From positions 992,001-1,056,000 of the forward strand of contig CP084620.1 of assembly GCA_025917655.1 (NCBI GenBank): a stretch of 64,000 nt of DNA, written 5' to 3'. This document shows positions 45,431 through 56,385 of the stretch, in pieces (within the stretch, counting starts at the first letter, position 1; the number at the start of each line of letters is the position of its first letter). This DNA is from Chlorella sorokiniana (Eukaryota; Chlorophyta; Trebouxiophyceae; Chlorellales; Chlorellaceae). Made by a program: the position numbers and the translations under genes. The notes beneath the pieces were generated by a model. The model was not told the DNA's origin and did not search any database. It was given only the letters and a program-made list of their open reading frames with translations.

Positions 45431-47070
45431 CTACCCCGCCACGCCTTGCTGCGCCTTCTCCGCTTCCTGCTGCTCCTGCCGCTGCTGCTGCTGCTGCTGC
45501 TGCTGCGGGGAAGCCGCCTCAAAGTCACCGAAGTCGTCGTCTGCCAGGTCGGCTGCGGCGGCAGCCACGGTGGAGGTGCTGGCGACGCTGGCGCTGCAGC
45601 TGGGGGCCCAGAGGCCTCGCCCGCCTGCTGCTGGAGGTGCAGCCCCGCCAGGCGCTGCTGCAGCTCCGCGTCCCCGAGCCGGAGACGCGCCCCAGGCGGC
45701 TGGCTGCGCCCCCGGGCTGGCGCCTGCGCTGCCTGCATCTGCATGCATGGGGCTGCCGCCGCCGCTTTCCAGGCAGGGGCTGACGCACATGGCGCTGCGC
45801 GGGCTGCTGCCGGGCGTGGTGGCGGCGACAGGGCCGCCACGGAGCCGCCGTGCCCATCCATGATGAGGCTGAAGGTCTTGCCCAGCACGCCGCGGGCCGC
45901 CGCTCGGCTCACAAACCCGGCGCCCGGGGGCTTGGGGGCGGCGATCCTCAGGCGCAGCACCTCCCCTCCTTGATGCTGAGGTCTGGCAGGGTGGCCGGGA
46001 TGCACCGCCCTCCGCTGCCCCCGTCGCATCATGCCCCTCCGCCGCCAGCCGCTCCTCGTATGCGTGGCGCATTGCCTCCGCAGCACGCTTCCGCTTGATG
46101 TACTGCGCAGAGAGGGGAAAGCAGGGCAGGCGGGGTGTGGCGAGCTTTCCATCAGCCCGTGGTCCAGGCAGAGGTTCCCACGTGCGTGTTGGCAGTGAGG
46201 GTGCAGGCCAGCGCAGCACAGCGCAGCCGGGCTGCAACCTGCAGGAACTCGTGCAGGGCGGCGTTGAAGTCGGACGCCTCGCTGCGCTCCCGGAAGCCGA
46301 TGCCTGCAAGGGCAGACCCCAGGACACGCGGCAAGCGGTTACAGAGAGATGACGGCATATTTGATACGACACGTTCTGTTACGATAACCAACACCCCCCA
46401 GGGAGGACGCACAGGCAGGCATTGCGGGCATCAGCAGGGGCAGGAGCTGCCGTGCCCAGGTGCCCCCCAAGAGCATGGCGTGGACCAGGGCGCCAGCAGG
46501 GCAAGCACACCCAGCGTCAGCGCCCCACCGCCGCCCCCGCGCACCTATGAACGCGTGGCGCTGCGAGTCGCGGTCCACAATGCGCAGCACAAAGTATCGG
46601 GAGGAGTCGATGACGGGCTCCACGGCGGTGGTGAGCGGCCGGTGGTCGGTGGGGATGGGGCACTCTGCAAACAGCTCGCCTGCAGGGCCGATGGAAAGCG
46701 GGAGAGGGGAGGGCAGGGCAGGGGCCCGGCTTCAACCGTGGGGCACCATGCTATGCCACACTGCACAGGGGCCAACGTTGGTTTGATTTTGATTGCCCCG
46801 GGCTGCTGACGGGCACCCCACCCGTCTTGTCGTCCAGCAGGCGCACGTAGCAGTCGTCGTCTGCCTGCACCACGCGCAGGCTGACCGTGGCCAGCCAGTT
46901 ATTCACGTCCCACATCTCCGCTCGGTGGCCCACAGTGGTGGCCGGCGGCACGCGGTACACGTATGCCTCCCGGCAGCCGAACAGCGGCAGCTCTGGCAGA
47001 GCGTCGCCGTCGCTGCTGCCGCTGTCAAGGGAGGGGCAGTCGACTCCTTTGGAGGTGCCGGGCTCGCCAT
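45431..47070 (-). CDS. NECAP-like clathrin-adaptor accessory protein (adaptin-ear-binding)
   Basis: NECAPs are PH-like proteins of clathrin coats that bind AP-2. Minus-strand exons about 46822-47070, 46545-46679, 46239-46303 and 45431-46102. The PHear domain is clear: [75 protein letters not shown] and [20 protein letters not shown], then [18 protein letters not shown] second conserved segment follows ([25 protein letters not shown]). The tail carries [11 protein letters not shown], an acidic Phe motif typical of adaptor binding, then polyglutamine. Slips occur at 45963-45966, near 46010, and in the first exon, so the start is 47070 or 47116. Confidence 0.88.
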
Positions 47071-47116
47071 GATGCCTGTGCCGCAACTTTCTGTAAAGAG
47101 TGAGGTGCAAAGCCAT

Positions 47117-47532
47117 AAGGTAATGAAATGCAAAGCTTTAAGGCCTTGGCTAGCCGGCCCAGCAAGCGCCTGGCAGAGACATGGCAAAGCCGGCCTTGTC
47201 CTAGCGGCGGCAGGACGAACTGCAGCAGTGGAAGTCAGAGCTCCTTGAAGCTCTGGCTGAGAGGTAGCTGAATTATGACTGCAAGTCACCTCCTCCAAGG
47301 GTTGAGCGGCCAAAGGACCGCGTAGGCTCGAATTTCAGCAAGGGCGACGATCGATAGTGTCCAGGCGTCTGTCTCCTCGCCGCGGGTGTGTCGGGACGAG
47401 ACCAATCGTGCAGACGGTATACAGGGGAGTAAAGCTGAGATGCCAATGAATAACCCCACGACATCGCCAGGTCAGATTCTGCAGCCCGCCTTTGTGGACG
47501 CGTATGGGGCGATCTGTTGACGTTCAACGCCG
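47117..47532. promoter_or_regulatory. Divergent promoter region, NECAP (-) / YbeY-HAD (+)
   Basis: About 416 b between divergent starts, AT-richer than the flanking exons. Short openings in it have no domain. No element is named. Confidence 0.45.
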
Positions 47533-50500
47533 ATGCTTGGTGTTGTACCCGTGAGGATTATCATGCACGCCGCTGCACGGCTGTGCCGGCCTGCTGCTGG
47601 TCTTTCAGCTCGGCGGCAAGCCCAACTGCCACCCCTTCACGCCTTGGCAGGCAATTTACACGACGCACCACGCAGATCGCAAGCTTCCGCCTTTTCAGCT
47701 GTCGCCCCACATAGCCAGTGGCAGCGGGCTGTCGCCGCCCGTGACCAGCGCTTCTGTGGCGGCAGCGGCAGCAGCAACATCAGGACCATCCATGGCTCCA
47801 GCTTGCAGGCACGGGCCTTCACAGCAGAGGACATCCAGGCCGATGTAGGGGTGATGGTGGAGGGCCAGCCCAGCGGGCTCAGCGAGGCGGAGCTGGAGGC
47901 GCTGAGCGAGGTGCTGTACCGCGACAGCATTGCGGTGGTCAAGCAGGCGGCGCTCCTCCTGCTCAGCGAGGAGGAGGAAGAGCGCGACGAGCCGCCAGGT
48001 GGCTGCTGAAGTTTGAAGCAGGGAGCCTGGCGGGCCGAGGAGTCATGCTGGTCGCGGCGATGGTTCACACCCGCTGCCCCCTCCTGCCGTCCTGCCGCCC
48101 GCAGCCCCGCTGGAGCTGTCCCTTGTGCTGTGCGACGACGCCCACATCCAGGAGCTGAACCGGCAGTGGCGGGGGTGGATGCGCCCACCGATGTGCTGTC
48201 CTTTGAGCTGGAGGATGAGGAGGAGGGCGACGAGGCCGCGCCGCCGGTGCGTGGCCGCAGCCGGTCGCCGCACGGTTGCCTGATTTCCCGGGCCTGGACG
48301 CACGAGGGCATAGTGTATCTTGTTTCAGATGCAGATTCGAGCCTTGCGGCTGTCCCGCGCGCCTCCACATGCGTGCACCCACTCGCGCCTTGCTGGCCCC
48401 ACCGCCGCCGCCGCAGCTGCCCATCAACGTGCTGGGAGACGTGGTGCTTTCGCTGGACACAGCTGCGCGCCAGGCGGCGGAGCGCTCCTATTCCTTGACT
48501 GACGAGGCGCGCGTGCTGCTGGTGCATGGCGTGCTCCACCTTCTGGGCTATGACCACGAGGAGGGTGAGGCCGGGCGGTGTGCTGCTGCCTGTGCTGCAG
48601 ACGTGCTGCTGCAGCATGCTGCCTTGTTAGGGAGGCGGTAAGCGGTCGGCAGCAGCTGCTTTGGCTTGCAGCCACCGGCGTGGTTTGTGCACGGCAGCTT
48701 CATACCGTGGGGGCATGGCTCGCATGTTACGTGCTCTGCATGTGCTCTTCACCTGCTCCCTGCTGTCCTGTGCTGGGCCCTGCAGATGAGGAGGAGGCTG
48801 CGGAGATGGCGGCGGCAGAGCAGCACATCCTGCAGGCCCTGGGCTGGAAGGGGCAGGGCCTCATCACAGCGGTGGGCGGCCCCGAGACGCTGCACGGCGA
48901 CGGCGAGGCGAGCGGCAGCGACAGCGGCGGCAGAGGTGCGTGAACAAGCGGCTGGCAGCACTGACTTTTACCATCGTGGCTGCCTTGCCTGCATCATCTA
49001 AACCAGCAAGGTCGCACTTGACCCCACATGCATACGCTGCACCTCCTCCACCTCAATCGCCGACGTTGCTATGACCAGATGACCCCATGAACAAATGTAC
49101 CCACCTGCTGTAAGCCGCACCTATCATGCACCCTGGAGCACACGGCCGTCCTTCTGCACGCCTGGCTGTGCAGGCTCCTTGGTTCACCATCCAGAGGGCG
49201 GCGCATCCTCCTCGGCTCCGGCATCTGCGGCGGCGGCGGCGGCTCCAGCGGACGCCGCGGGCGCGTGAAAAGTGGCGCACGAGGGCGGAGGCCCAGATGC
49301 TTGCGCTGGACATGGTGGGGCTGCTGTGCAGGAGCCAGGCCAGCATCTGGACTGGGTTTTTCAGTCCATTACCAGCAGGGTCCCCTGCAGTCGCAGCCAC
49401 GCTGCCGCTGCCCTGCTACCCCACCCACCCACCCGCAGGACGGCACCCTGCTGGACAGCCGCTCGCGCGTGCTGCCCTCCTCGGTCCCGGCCATCAGGGC
49501 GGCCCTGGAGCGGGGGTCACAGTGTTCCTGGCCACCGGCAAGGCGCGTCCCGCCGCCATCCGCGCCATGGAGGCGGTGGGGCTGGCAGGGGAGGGCCTGG
49601 TGGTCAGCAGCAAGGGACCCGGCGTCTTCCTGCAAGGTGGGCAGGACCGGGAGTGGAACGAGCACGAGGCGCCATTTCCTGTCGCGACCAGGAGCGGCGG
49701 GTTGTATATCTGGGAGCGATGCAGCGCAGCTTCAATTGGAGCATGTGAACTCCCTGCACACACACAGTCGACACCTGCTGGCAGCCATCCGCCCCCAACC
49801 CCCAGCAGGTTTGACAGCGTACGGACGCGGCGGGCAGCTGATTGCGGGCGGGCAGCTGCCGGCTGAAGTGGTGCGCGCGGCGTTTGAGTTTTCGGCGAAG
49901 CATGGCGTGCCGGTGTGCGGCTTCCTGGGGGAGGAGTGTGTGACGCGCAAGATGCACCCGGAGCTGGAGGAGCTGCACTACAGGTGGGCTGCCCACTGCC
50001 TGGCAGCCTTGCGCAGCCGGGTGGCAGCACAGAGGCGATGCGGGCGTGCCCTGCCGTTGGATGCCGCTGTCTGGCATGGCGCAAGACCCGCAGCCAGGTT
50101 TCATCCAGCCTTGCTGTGCACGCGGCACCTCCCCACATGGGCTGTCTGCCGCCAAGCCGCAGGTACTATGAGCCGCTGGCGGCTGTGGCCACCATTGAGG
50201 AGGTGCTGGCGGGTCCGGCCCTACGCAAGCTGCTGTTCATGACGCGGCCAGAGCTGGTGGAGGGCCACCTCAAGCCTCACTGGAGTGCAGCGTTGGAGGG
50301 CACCGAGGCGCAGACGATGCAGGCTGTGCCCGACATGCTTGGTGAGTGCAACTTGCTGCCTGCGCTGACCCGAACTGCGCCTGCTGCGGTAGCTGCACAG
50401 CTAGTCGTCTGTTGACCAGCGGGCCCAACAGCACCATGCATGCTGAACTGAGGTACAAGTCTTTCGCAGAGGTGGTGCCGTCGGGGTGGGACAAGTGGAG

Positions 50501-50714
50501 GGCCATTGGCCACCTGCTGGAGCATTACGGAGTGCCAGCCAGCAACCTGGTGGCCATCGGCGACGGCGGCAACGACCTGTCCATGGTGGCCAATGCGGGC
50601 ATGGGGGTGGCCATGGGCAATGCAGTGCCCTCCGTGAAGCAAGCAGCGCAGCTGGTGGTGGCAGACAATGACAGCGACGGCGTGGCCGAGGCCATTGAGC
50701 GCCTCATTCTGTGA
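47533..50714 (+). CDS. Plastid YbeY endoribonuclease fused to a Cof-type HAD hydrolase
   Basis: Exons: 47533-47998, 48105-48246, 48417-48564, 48786-48935, about 49174-49314, 49439-49636, 49809-49983, 50163-50341 and 50470-50714. After an organelle-targeting-like N-terminus comes Ybe[15 protein letters not shown] and the metal motif [11 protein letters not shown] (H-x3-H-x5-H). YbeY acts in 16S-type rRNA maturation in bacteria and plastids. The apparent stop at 48941 is inside an intron. The HAD half has motif I LDMDGTLLDS, motif II-like [30 protein letters not shown] (motif III Lys) and [20 protein letters not shown] (motif IV). The same fusion is known from land plants. Single bases appear missing at 48171-48175, 49259-49261 and 49512-49516. 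Confidence 0.9.
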
Positions 50715-50977
50715 GGGTTGCGTCGAAGGATACGCATGTCTGCACCCACCTGCTGGTCTGTGAGAATCATGTAGATTTCGGGACTTTGATTGTTTCTCTG
50801 AGAAAGAGGCGCATGTTGCTGGTAAGTTCACGCCTGATAGGGAGTGGTGCAGCAGGGTGATGTCGTGCCGACGCTGTGGTCGGCGCCCTCCAAGTCAGCG
50901 TGCGACATTTCATCCGCTGACCACCCTTGGAGCGCCGCTGTTAATCCGCGGGCCCTCATTGCCGTTCCTTCTGCTCG

Positions 50978-52421
50978 ATGCAGTCGTCTGATGCGTTTCA
51001 AGAGCCTCACTGGCTCCCGAGGTGAGCGATAGGCTGGACCCGTCGTCCGAGGGAGCCATGAGCCCGTCGTGGAGCGCATGCAGTTGCTTGAGTTGCTGTG
51101 TTTCATAGCGAAAGCGGATTTGCAGGGCGCAGCCTTGCTGGCGACCTTGCCGCTGCGCAGGTGCACTGTAGTTGACCGCCACTGCACCTTGCCTCTGCGC
51201 ACTGCAGGTACCTTGCACAGGCTGGCAACTTCTCCACCATTGACAATGGCACCTTGGAGTTCCTCAGCAAGACCTTCAACTGCATGCCCGTGCTGCTGGT
51301 GCCAGGCGAGGGGGAAGCACGCACCGGCGCTGCTCCCACCAGGCTCCCTGCCTGTCAGCCCTCGCTGCTTCCCTTTCCAAGTTTCAAACCTCAATCATGA
51401 TCCGCAGTGGACTACAGCTTTCCGCTGGGTACCGGCGGCGGGCCTGGCTTTGATGAGCCACCTCCACTGATGCCAGAGGCCAGTGCACGCCAGGCGCCAG
51501 GGCTTGCTGAGCAGCCCTTCTCACTTCCTGAGCTGGAAATTGTACTGGGCGAGCAGGCAGACAACCAGGAGGCAGAGCTGACTGAGCTGTCTCAGTGGTT
51601 CAACAGCCTCCCTGACAGCGAGAAGCAGCAGGCGCTGGCCAGCGTGGCAAAGACTCTCTCGTTTACGGCAGAACCAGCACCCCTGCCCACCCAGCCTGGC
51701 CATTCCGCTGCAGCTCCAGAGCAGGCTCCTCCGCCTTTCACAGTCTATGCTGATCCTGCCCTAATGGCACCTGCTGCCTCTGTGGTAGCGGCGCCTGCTG
51801 CCGCTGCAGGGCGTGGGACCGTCCTGCAGGATCGCACCAACCTGCTGGGTGCCAGCGAGGCTCCCTCGAAGCATGGAAAGACTAGCCACTTGAAGCAGCT
51901 GTCTTCCCGGCTGCATGTGGCTCACAGCAAGAAGATCGCACCCACAGTGAGACTGATTTGGCAGGGACCTGGGTCAGGTCTTACCCCTTGCACCCACTTT
52001 ACTACCTTCTCATGCAACCAGCGTTGACCTTGCTGTCCTTGCAGGCCCTGCCTCCGGAAGAGGTCAAGGCCCTGATTGACTACCAGCTGCAGTCTGGGGA
52101 GCCCACGCGTGCGCCGTGGTGGCGCAGCAACCAGCCACGCCACTCTGTGCAGAGCAAGCATGGAGACGGCAGCGAGAACACCGCCGCTTCGAAGCCGCTC
52201 GCAACCAGCCAGGTGAGCAAAGTCCGCACTGACGGTTTGGGTGCATTTTTCAGTTGCCCACCACTTTTGAATACACTAGTGTCCCAGCCATACTCCAGCC
52301 ACCTGCTTCAGTCTCTCAAGCGTTGGTTGTTCCCGCCACTGACGGCTGGGTGTAGGCGCAGGGCACTCCAACGGGCACCGGGGCTTTCCTGCCGCGCCAG
52401 GTGTGGGCACGCATGCCATGA
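50978..52421 (+). CDS. Unknown green-lineage protein ending in a GTGAFLPR-type motif
   Basis: Five exons (50978-51021, 51208-51305, 51408-51946, 52045-52212, 52362-52421) join in phase without any frame break to about 302 residues. The start is MQSSDAFQEPHWLPR, then YLAQAGNFSTIDNGTLEFLS and VDYSFPLGTGGGPG. The middle is Pro/Ala-rich with a helical ELTELSQWFNSLPDSEKQQA, then LPPEEVKALIDYQLQSGE. The last exon encodes GTPTGTGAFLPRQVWARMP and a stop. A GTGVFLPR-like end occurs in uncharacterised plant proteins as I recall, but I can give no function. The intron at 51306 is GC-AG (CCAG|GCGAGG). Confidence 0.68.
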
Positions 52422-52826
52422 AAAACGGCTCGTAAGAGGCGATGGACGCATTGAGGGAGTGAACTGTGCTGATTAGCCCTGGAACCGGGCTTTGCACGAG
52501 CCGTCCGCCTGGAACATGGCCGCAAATCCTTTCAAGCAAGAGACACCTCTGCTTCTGTAGTGGCGTGGCATCCATTGCTGTGAGAATACCAAGCTGTTTA
52601 TTAGGTAGAAAGCCACTGTAGACAACAGATACATGTGACTTGGACTGCCCTGAGCAGGCTAGGGAGTTGTCTGCACCAGTCTACAGGCGGTGCGACAGAT
52701 GCAGTGCAGCAAGAACGAGCAGACGGGTGCTGCTGTCAGTGGACAGTCCGCTGCATTGTCACCAAGTTATACCATTTATCTACAGGTCCTCAGATAGCTG
52801 CTCCTCGTTTGAGCGGCGCTGCAGCT
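52422..52826. other. Intergenic region and unresolved 5' part of the TMEM42-like gene
   Basis: It contains the 3' UTR of the preceding gene and the promoter and first exon of the TMEM42-like gene. One possible first exon starts at an ATG near 52697, but no choice could be confirmed. Confidence 0.35.
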
Positions 52827-53700
52827 CGATGAGCGATTCTACAAAAGCCTGTACGGCTTTGCACTCTGCATTCTGGGAGGTGTGAGCGGCGCGATTGCAG
52901 CGGTGTTTGGCAAACTTGCTGGCGTGGAGCACCTCGAGCAGGCGGCCGTTTACACATGCTTCGTGCTGCTCATAGTGGTGCGCCTCAGCCACGTTTATCA
53001 ACAACCCATCCATCGCAAACGCGATGGCAACGCAGTGGCGCCCAGTGGCGCACGACTTACTCTGTCGCTGCTTCCGCCCATCCCGCTGGCGTCAGCCACT
53101 CACCAGTGCTTACCGCAACATTGGCTGCAGTGCAATGCGCTGATGCTGGTGCTGTACACCCGCGCGCTGCGCTACAACAGCTCCCTGGCCTGTACCGCGG
53201 CCACCACGTGAGGCTGGGGCGTCGGCGGGTCATGCCGTGAAGTTTGGCGAATGCAGCCCGGCCCTCTCCTGCCCTGATCAGCTTGCATGCATTGCCCTGC
53301 CTGCAGGGCCGTCAACATCAGCGCCACCGGTCTCCTGGGCAAGGCGGTGTTTGGCGAGGCCACCAGCCTGCAGTGGTGGGTGGGGGCCACCTCCATCCTC
53401 GTGGGCTCCGTGCTCATCAACCGCTCCCAGCGCAAGGCAGCGGAGCCCCAGGCGGCTGCGGTGGCGGGCGGCGTTGCGCTGAAGGTACCCGGCGCGGAGC
53501 GCAGGGTGAGAAAAGGCTGCTGCTGCTGCTGCATCGGGCGATCCTGCTGCTGATGGAAGCCGCGGGTGGGTGCATGTCATGGCTACACGCCAGCAGCTGC
53601 TGAACGCTCTCTTGCCCTTTGCCAACTGCAGGCAGCTGGCGGCGACGACGATGGGCCGGCAGCCAAGCCGGCGACCCGGCGGCGCGCACGGCGCGCATGA
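52827..53700 (+). CDS. TMEM42-like small multi-spanning membrane protein (EamA/DMT-like), 5' end unresolved
   Basis: Exons about 52827-52977, 53131-53207, 53307-53505 and 53632-53700. The translated exons give LDERFYKSLYGFALCILGG, GAIAAVFGKLAGVEHLEQ, FVLLIVCNALMLVLYTRALR, AATTAVNISATGLLGKAVFG and WWVGATSILVGSVLINRSQ. These form four hydrophobic segments with a layout like TMEM42, a small drug/metabolite-transporter relative of unknown function. The frame upstream of 52827 contains a stop, so exon 1 must lie further left. The last exon ends in a basic tail and TGA at 53698-53700. That TGA overlaps the ATG of the next gene (ATGA), with no poly(A) signal between. Confidence 0.72.
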
Positions 53701-54772
53701 GCGCTGCGGCAGCGTCCGCCGCTTCACTGGCGCCGGTGGGGGCTCCGCGGCGGCTGCGCCAGCGCAAGGCTGGGCACGCGTGCGCGCAGCAGCAGGATGC
53801 AACAGACTGGCCCTCAGCAGCCCTTTCCTCGCCGCCGGCGCCGCAGCAGTACAGCTACGCCGTCCTGCTTTCGTACGACGGCACCGGCTACTGGGGCTTC
53901 CAGCTGCAGCCGGCGCCGCAGGGCCGCCGCGGGCGGCCCACCGTGCAGCTGCGGCTGGAAGGGGCGCTGTGCCGTGTGACGGGCCAGCCGCGGGAGGCGC
54001 TCAAGCTGCAGGCGGCGGGTCGCACCGACACGGGCGTGCACGCGCGGGGCCAGGTGGCCCAGTTCTTCTGCGCCCGCCCCCACGACCCCGCCGCGCTGCT
54101 GCGGTCCCTCAATGCGCTGCTGCCCGCCGACGTGCGGGCGCTGGGGGTGCGGGAGGTGCCGCCCGAGTGGAACGTGCGCTACGCGCTGCGCAAGACCTAC
54201 TGCTACGACCTGCACCTGGACGCCGTGGCCGACCCCTTTCTGCACCGCTGGCGCCACCACCCGCGGCGCCCCCACGCGCTGCGCCTGGACGCCATGGCGC
54301 AGGCCGCCTCGCTGCTGGCCGGCACCCACAACTTCTCGTGCTTCGCAAACGTGTCGCCCGACGGCGCGCGCAAGGACCCGGTGCGCACGATCCTGCGGTA
54401 CCAGCTGCTGCCTCTGGAGGGCGGCGCGCGGCTGGAGGTGGAAGGCACCGGGTTTCTCTACAAGCAGGTGCGCCACATGACGGGCGCCCTGCTGGCGGTG
54501 GGGCGGGAGCGCTGCGCCCGACGACGTCGCCGCCGCGCTGGCAGCGGGGGGCAGGCGGCGGCGGGGCCGCAGCGGCACGCCCACCGCCGCTGGATGGTGG
54601 CGGAGGCCAAGGGGCTGTGCCTCAAGGAGGTGGTGTATGCGCCGTGGAGCGCCTGGGGGAGGCGGCGCGCGAGCTGGCACCCGCTGCCGGCGCGGAGCTG
54701 GCAGTCGCGCGGGAGGCCGCCCTGCCGGTGACGTTGCCGGCGGCGCGCGGCGCAGAGTTCTCGAGTTCATGA
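53697..54772 (+). CDS. TruA-family tRNA pseudouridine synthase, intronless
   Basis: TruA-type enzymes isomerise uridines in the anticodon arm. From ATG 53697: variable N-terminus, YAVLLSYDGTGYWGFQLQP, the catalytic AAGRTDTGVHARGQVAQF (catalytic Asp in RTD), LRSLNALLPADVRALG, VRYALRKTYCYDLHLD, GTHNFSCFANV, DPVRTILRY and GTGFLYKQVRHMTGALLAVG. The conserved frame is lost after about 54500 and regained at GLCLKEVVY near 54612, with another slip near 54640. A Glu/Ala-rich C-terminus to TGA 54772 is more plausible than the uncorrected end at 54731. No intron is needed, unusual among its neighbours. It overlaps the TMEM42-like stop by ATGA, suggesting one bicistronic mRNA or an undercalled fusion. 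TGTAA follows at 54948. Confidence 0.9.
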
Positions 54773-55185
54773 TTGCCCAGTTTCATTTCCTGCCGTGTTG
54801 TCTGACGTACCTTGCACCCCCATGCCCTTGCTATCATTGACTTCCACTTGCCTTTGCCGCTGCTAGTTGTTACTCTCCTGGTTATTCCGGTATCATTTGT
54901 TGCTTCAAAACCACAACTTGATCCTACCGCTTTCCTACTTTTTCAAATGTAATGGGATGTCTCAGGCAACTGCTGCAGCCAGGGATGTCTAATGGCAGGA
55001 CCCCATTCACAGCGTGCTGGGCGCCCTTGCGCGGATGGGAGGAAAGGGCCATGACCCGTCTCTGCATTCATGGCACCCTTCTTATACAGTTTCGCTGGGC
55101 GTGAGCAACCGTTTTCCCTGACAGCAGCTACCAGGTCCATCGCCGCCTGTTAGCGGAGCAAGCCAACCCGAAGGCGACTCAAGCC
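54773..55185. other. Intergenic region, AT-richer
   Basis: About 410 b holding the TruA 3' UTR and the promoter of the small gene at 55186. No other feature seen. Confidence 0.5.
54948..54952 (+). promoter_or_regulatory. Putative TGTAA poly(A) signal of the TMEM42-TruA unit
   Basis: TGTAA in an AT-rich stretch about 176 b after the TruA stop. It is the first such motif after the TMEM42-like gene, which fits one shared 3' end. Confidence 0.5.
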
Positions 55186-55640
55186 ATGAGCGCCGTTCCT
55201 GCTATCAAGATTGTGAGCGACGCCATCGCCATTTCAGCATTCAATTGTGTGCCTCTTGGCAAGCCCCTGCAGCACTTTGCAGGGTTGAGCCATGGCTTGC
55301 AGTTCAGGAAAACGGCTTGCAGCGCCCTCGGCCCGAGGCATAAAGATCAGTGCATCACCTGCAATCGATGGTGTACACAGCAGAGATAAAAATGATACGG
55401 CCTGTGGGCCCGCCTGGCCGCCGCCGCCGCCTCACCTCCTCACCTCACCCACACTTGTGCCCTGCTTCCGCAGTTGCCTGCCCTGGCTGGGGCTTTGCAG
55501 CTGCCTACGGCATGTGGACCATTCTGACCAGGAATTCGGACAAGAAGGTGCCGCACACAACCCACAACAAGGAGTGGGCGGAAGCCACCCAAACGATCTA
55601 CGATGCAGCCCCCGTCAGGGCAGCGAGCAGCCAGTTGTGA
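55186..55640 (+). CDS. Small (about 65 residue) protein, possibly membrane-associated
   Basis: Two exons are proposed: ATG 55186 (MSAVPAIKI, donor GTGAGC after it) and 55474-55640 (PGWGFAAAYGMWTILTRNSD, then EWAEATQTIYDAAPVRAASS and TGA). The hydrophobic stretch followed by a basic and amphipathic tail recalls small single-pass subunits of mitochondrial complexes, but I cannot assign one. The phase of the single intron does not fit perfectly (one base off), so exon 1 may extend or differ. Confidence 0.45.
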
Positions 55641-56385
55641 GTTTGGTATAGGGTGCAAGCTGTCATGGCAATGTGGGAGCATGGGAACTGCACTTCTGTA
55701 GCGATGTTTTACTGAACCCATAACGCTTTCACCGCGTGCAGCGGATGAACCCTGGGCGCTATCTTTGACCGCGGATCACCCCTGGCAGCTCTCTTCGGTG
55801 GGGGCCATCAGCTTCGCTGCTTTTGTTCGCTTATGCCCTGCCTGGCCCGTATCAGCAGCTCCTTTTGACCAGCTGTTCAGCACCCTTTGACCTGGGCATC
55901 TTTCCAGCGCAGCAGCCTCAGCACCGTGCTGTTGATGAAGCGCGCTCATGAAGCGCAGTCAGAGGGTTGGTCCAGCCCTGCGACTGCGTGCCTCGCCCCC
56001 TGTTCTGCATCAGCACCTGATTCCTGGGTCAGCCCTTTCTGATCCTATCGGAACACTGCCTGTTTTATTGCGAGCATTCTTTGTCTCTCTTCATGTTGGA
56101 TAGCAGTGCGGCTGCCACAGCCTAGCACCTGCCCCTCTTGCGGCAAGTTGACCGCCGTGTAAGGGGCCCACCATACTGCCCAGCCAGGCCAGCACAGAGC
56201 AGAGCCAGGACGTTTGATGCCAGACAGCTGAAGGAGTGCAGGGTTACAGGATGCATACTGATGCTGGCGGTGTTGCATGGACAAGTGCTTCTGAGCCCTG
56301 TGCAGCGCTCGTGACGAGGGGCCACGCTCCTCTGGTGCATGACTGCCCCCTGCCTGCCTCAGTCACGTCCTCAGACATGTGCGGC
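55641..56385. other. Convergent intergenic region
   Basis: About 745 b between the small gene (+) and the NEDD8-E1 subunit gene (-). A minus-strand TGTAA (TTACA on +) at 56244-56248 fits the latter's 3' end. Openings in this stretch have no recognisable domain. Confidence 0.5.
56244..56248 (-). promoter_or_regulatory. Putative TGTAA poly(A) signal of the NEDD8-E1 subunit gene
   Basis: TTACA on the + strand reads TGTAA on the minus strand, about 140 b after the stop at 56386. Confidence 0.45.

Noticed and set aside
48936-48944. TGA near 48941 as the end of a stand-alone YbeY gene
   Set aside because: It sits inside a GTGCGT donor, and the next exons continue into the HAD domain as in plant homologues.
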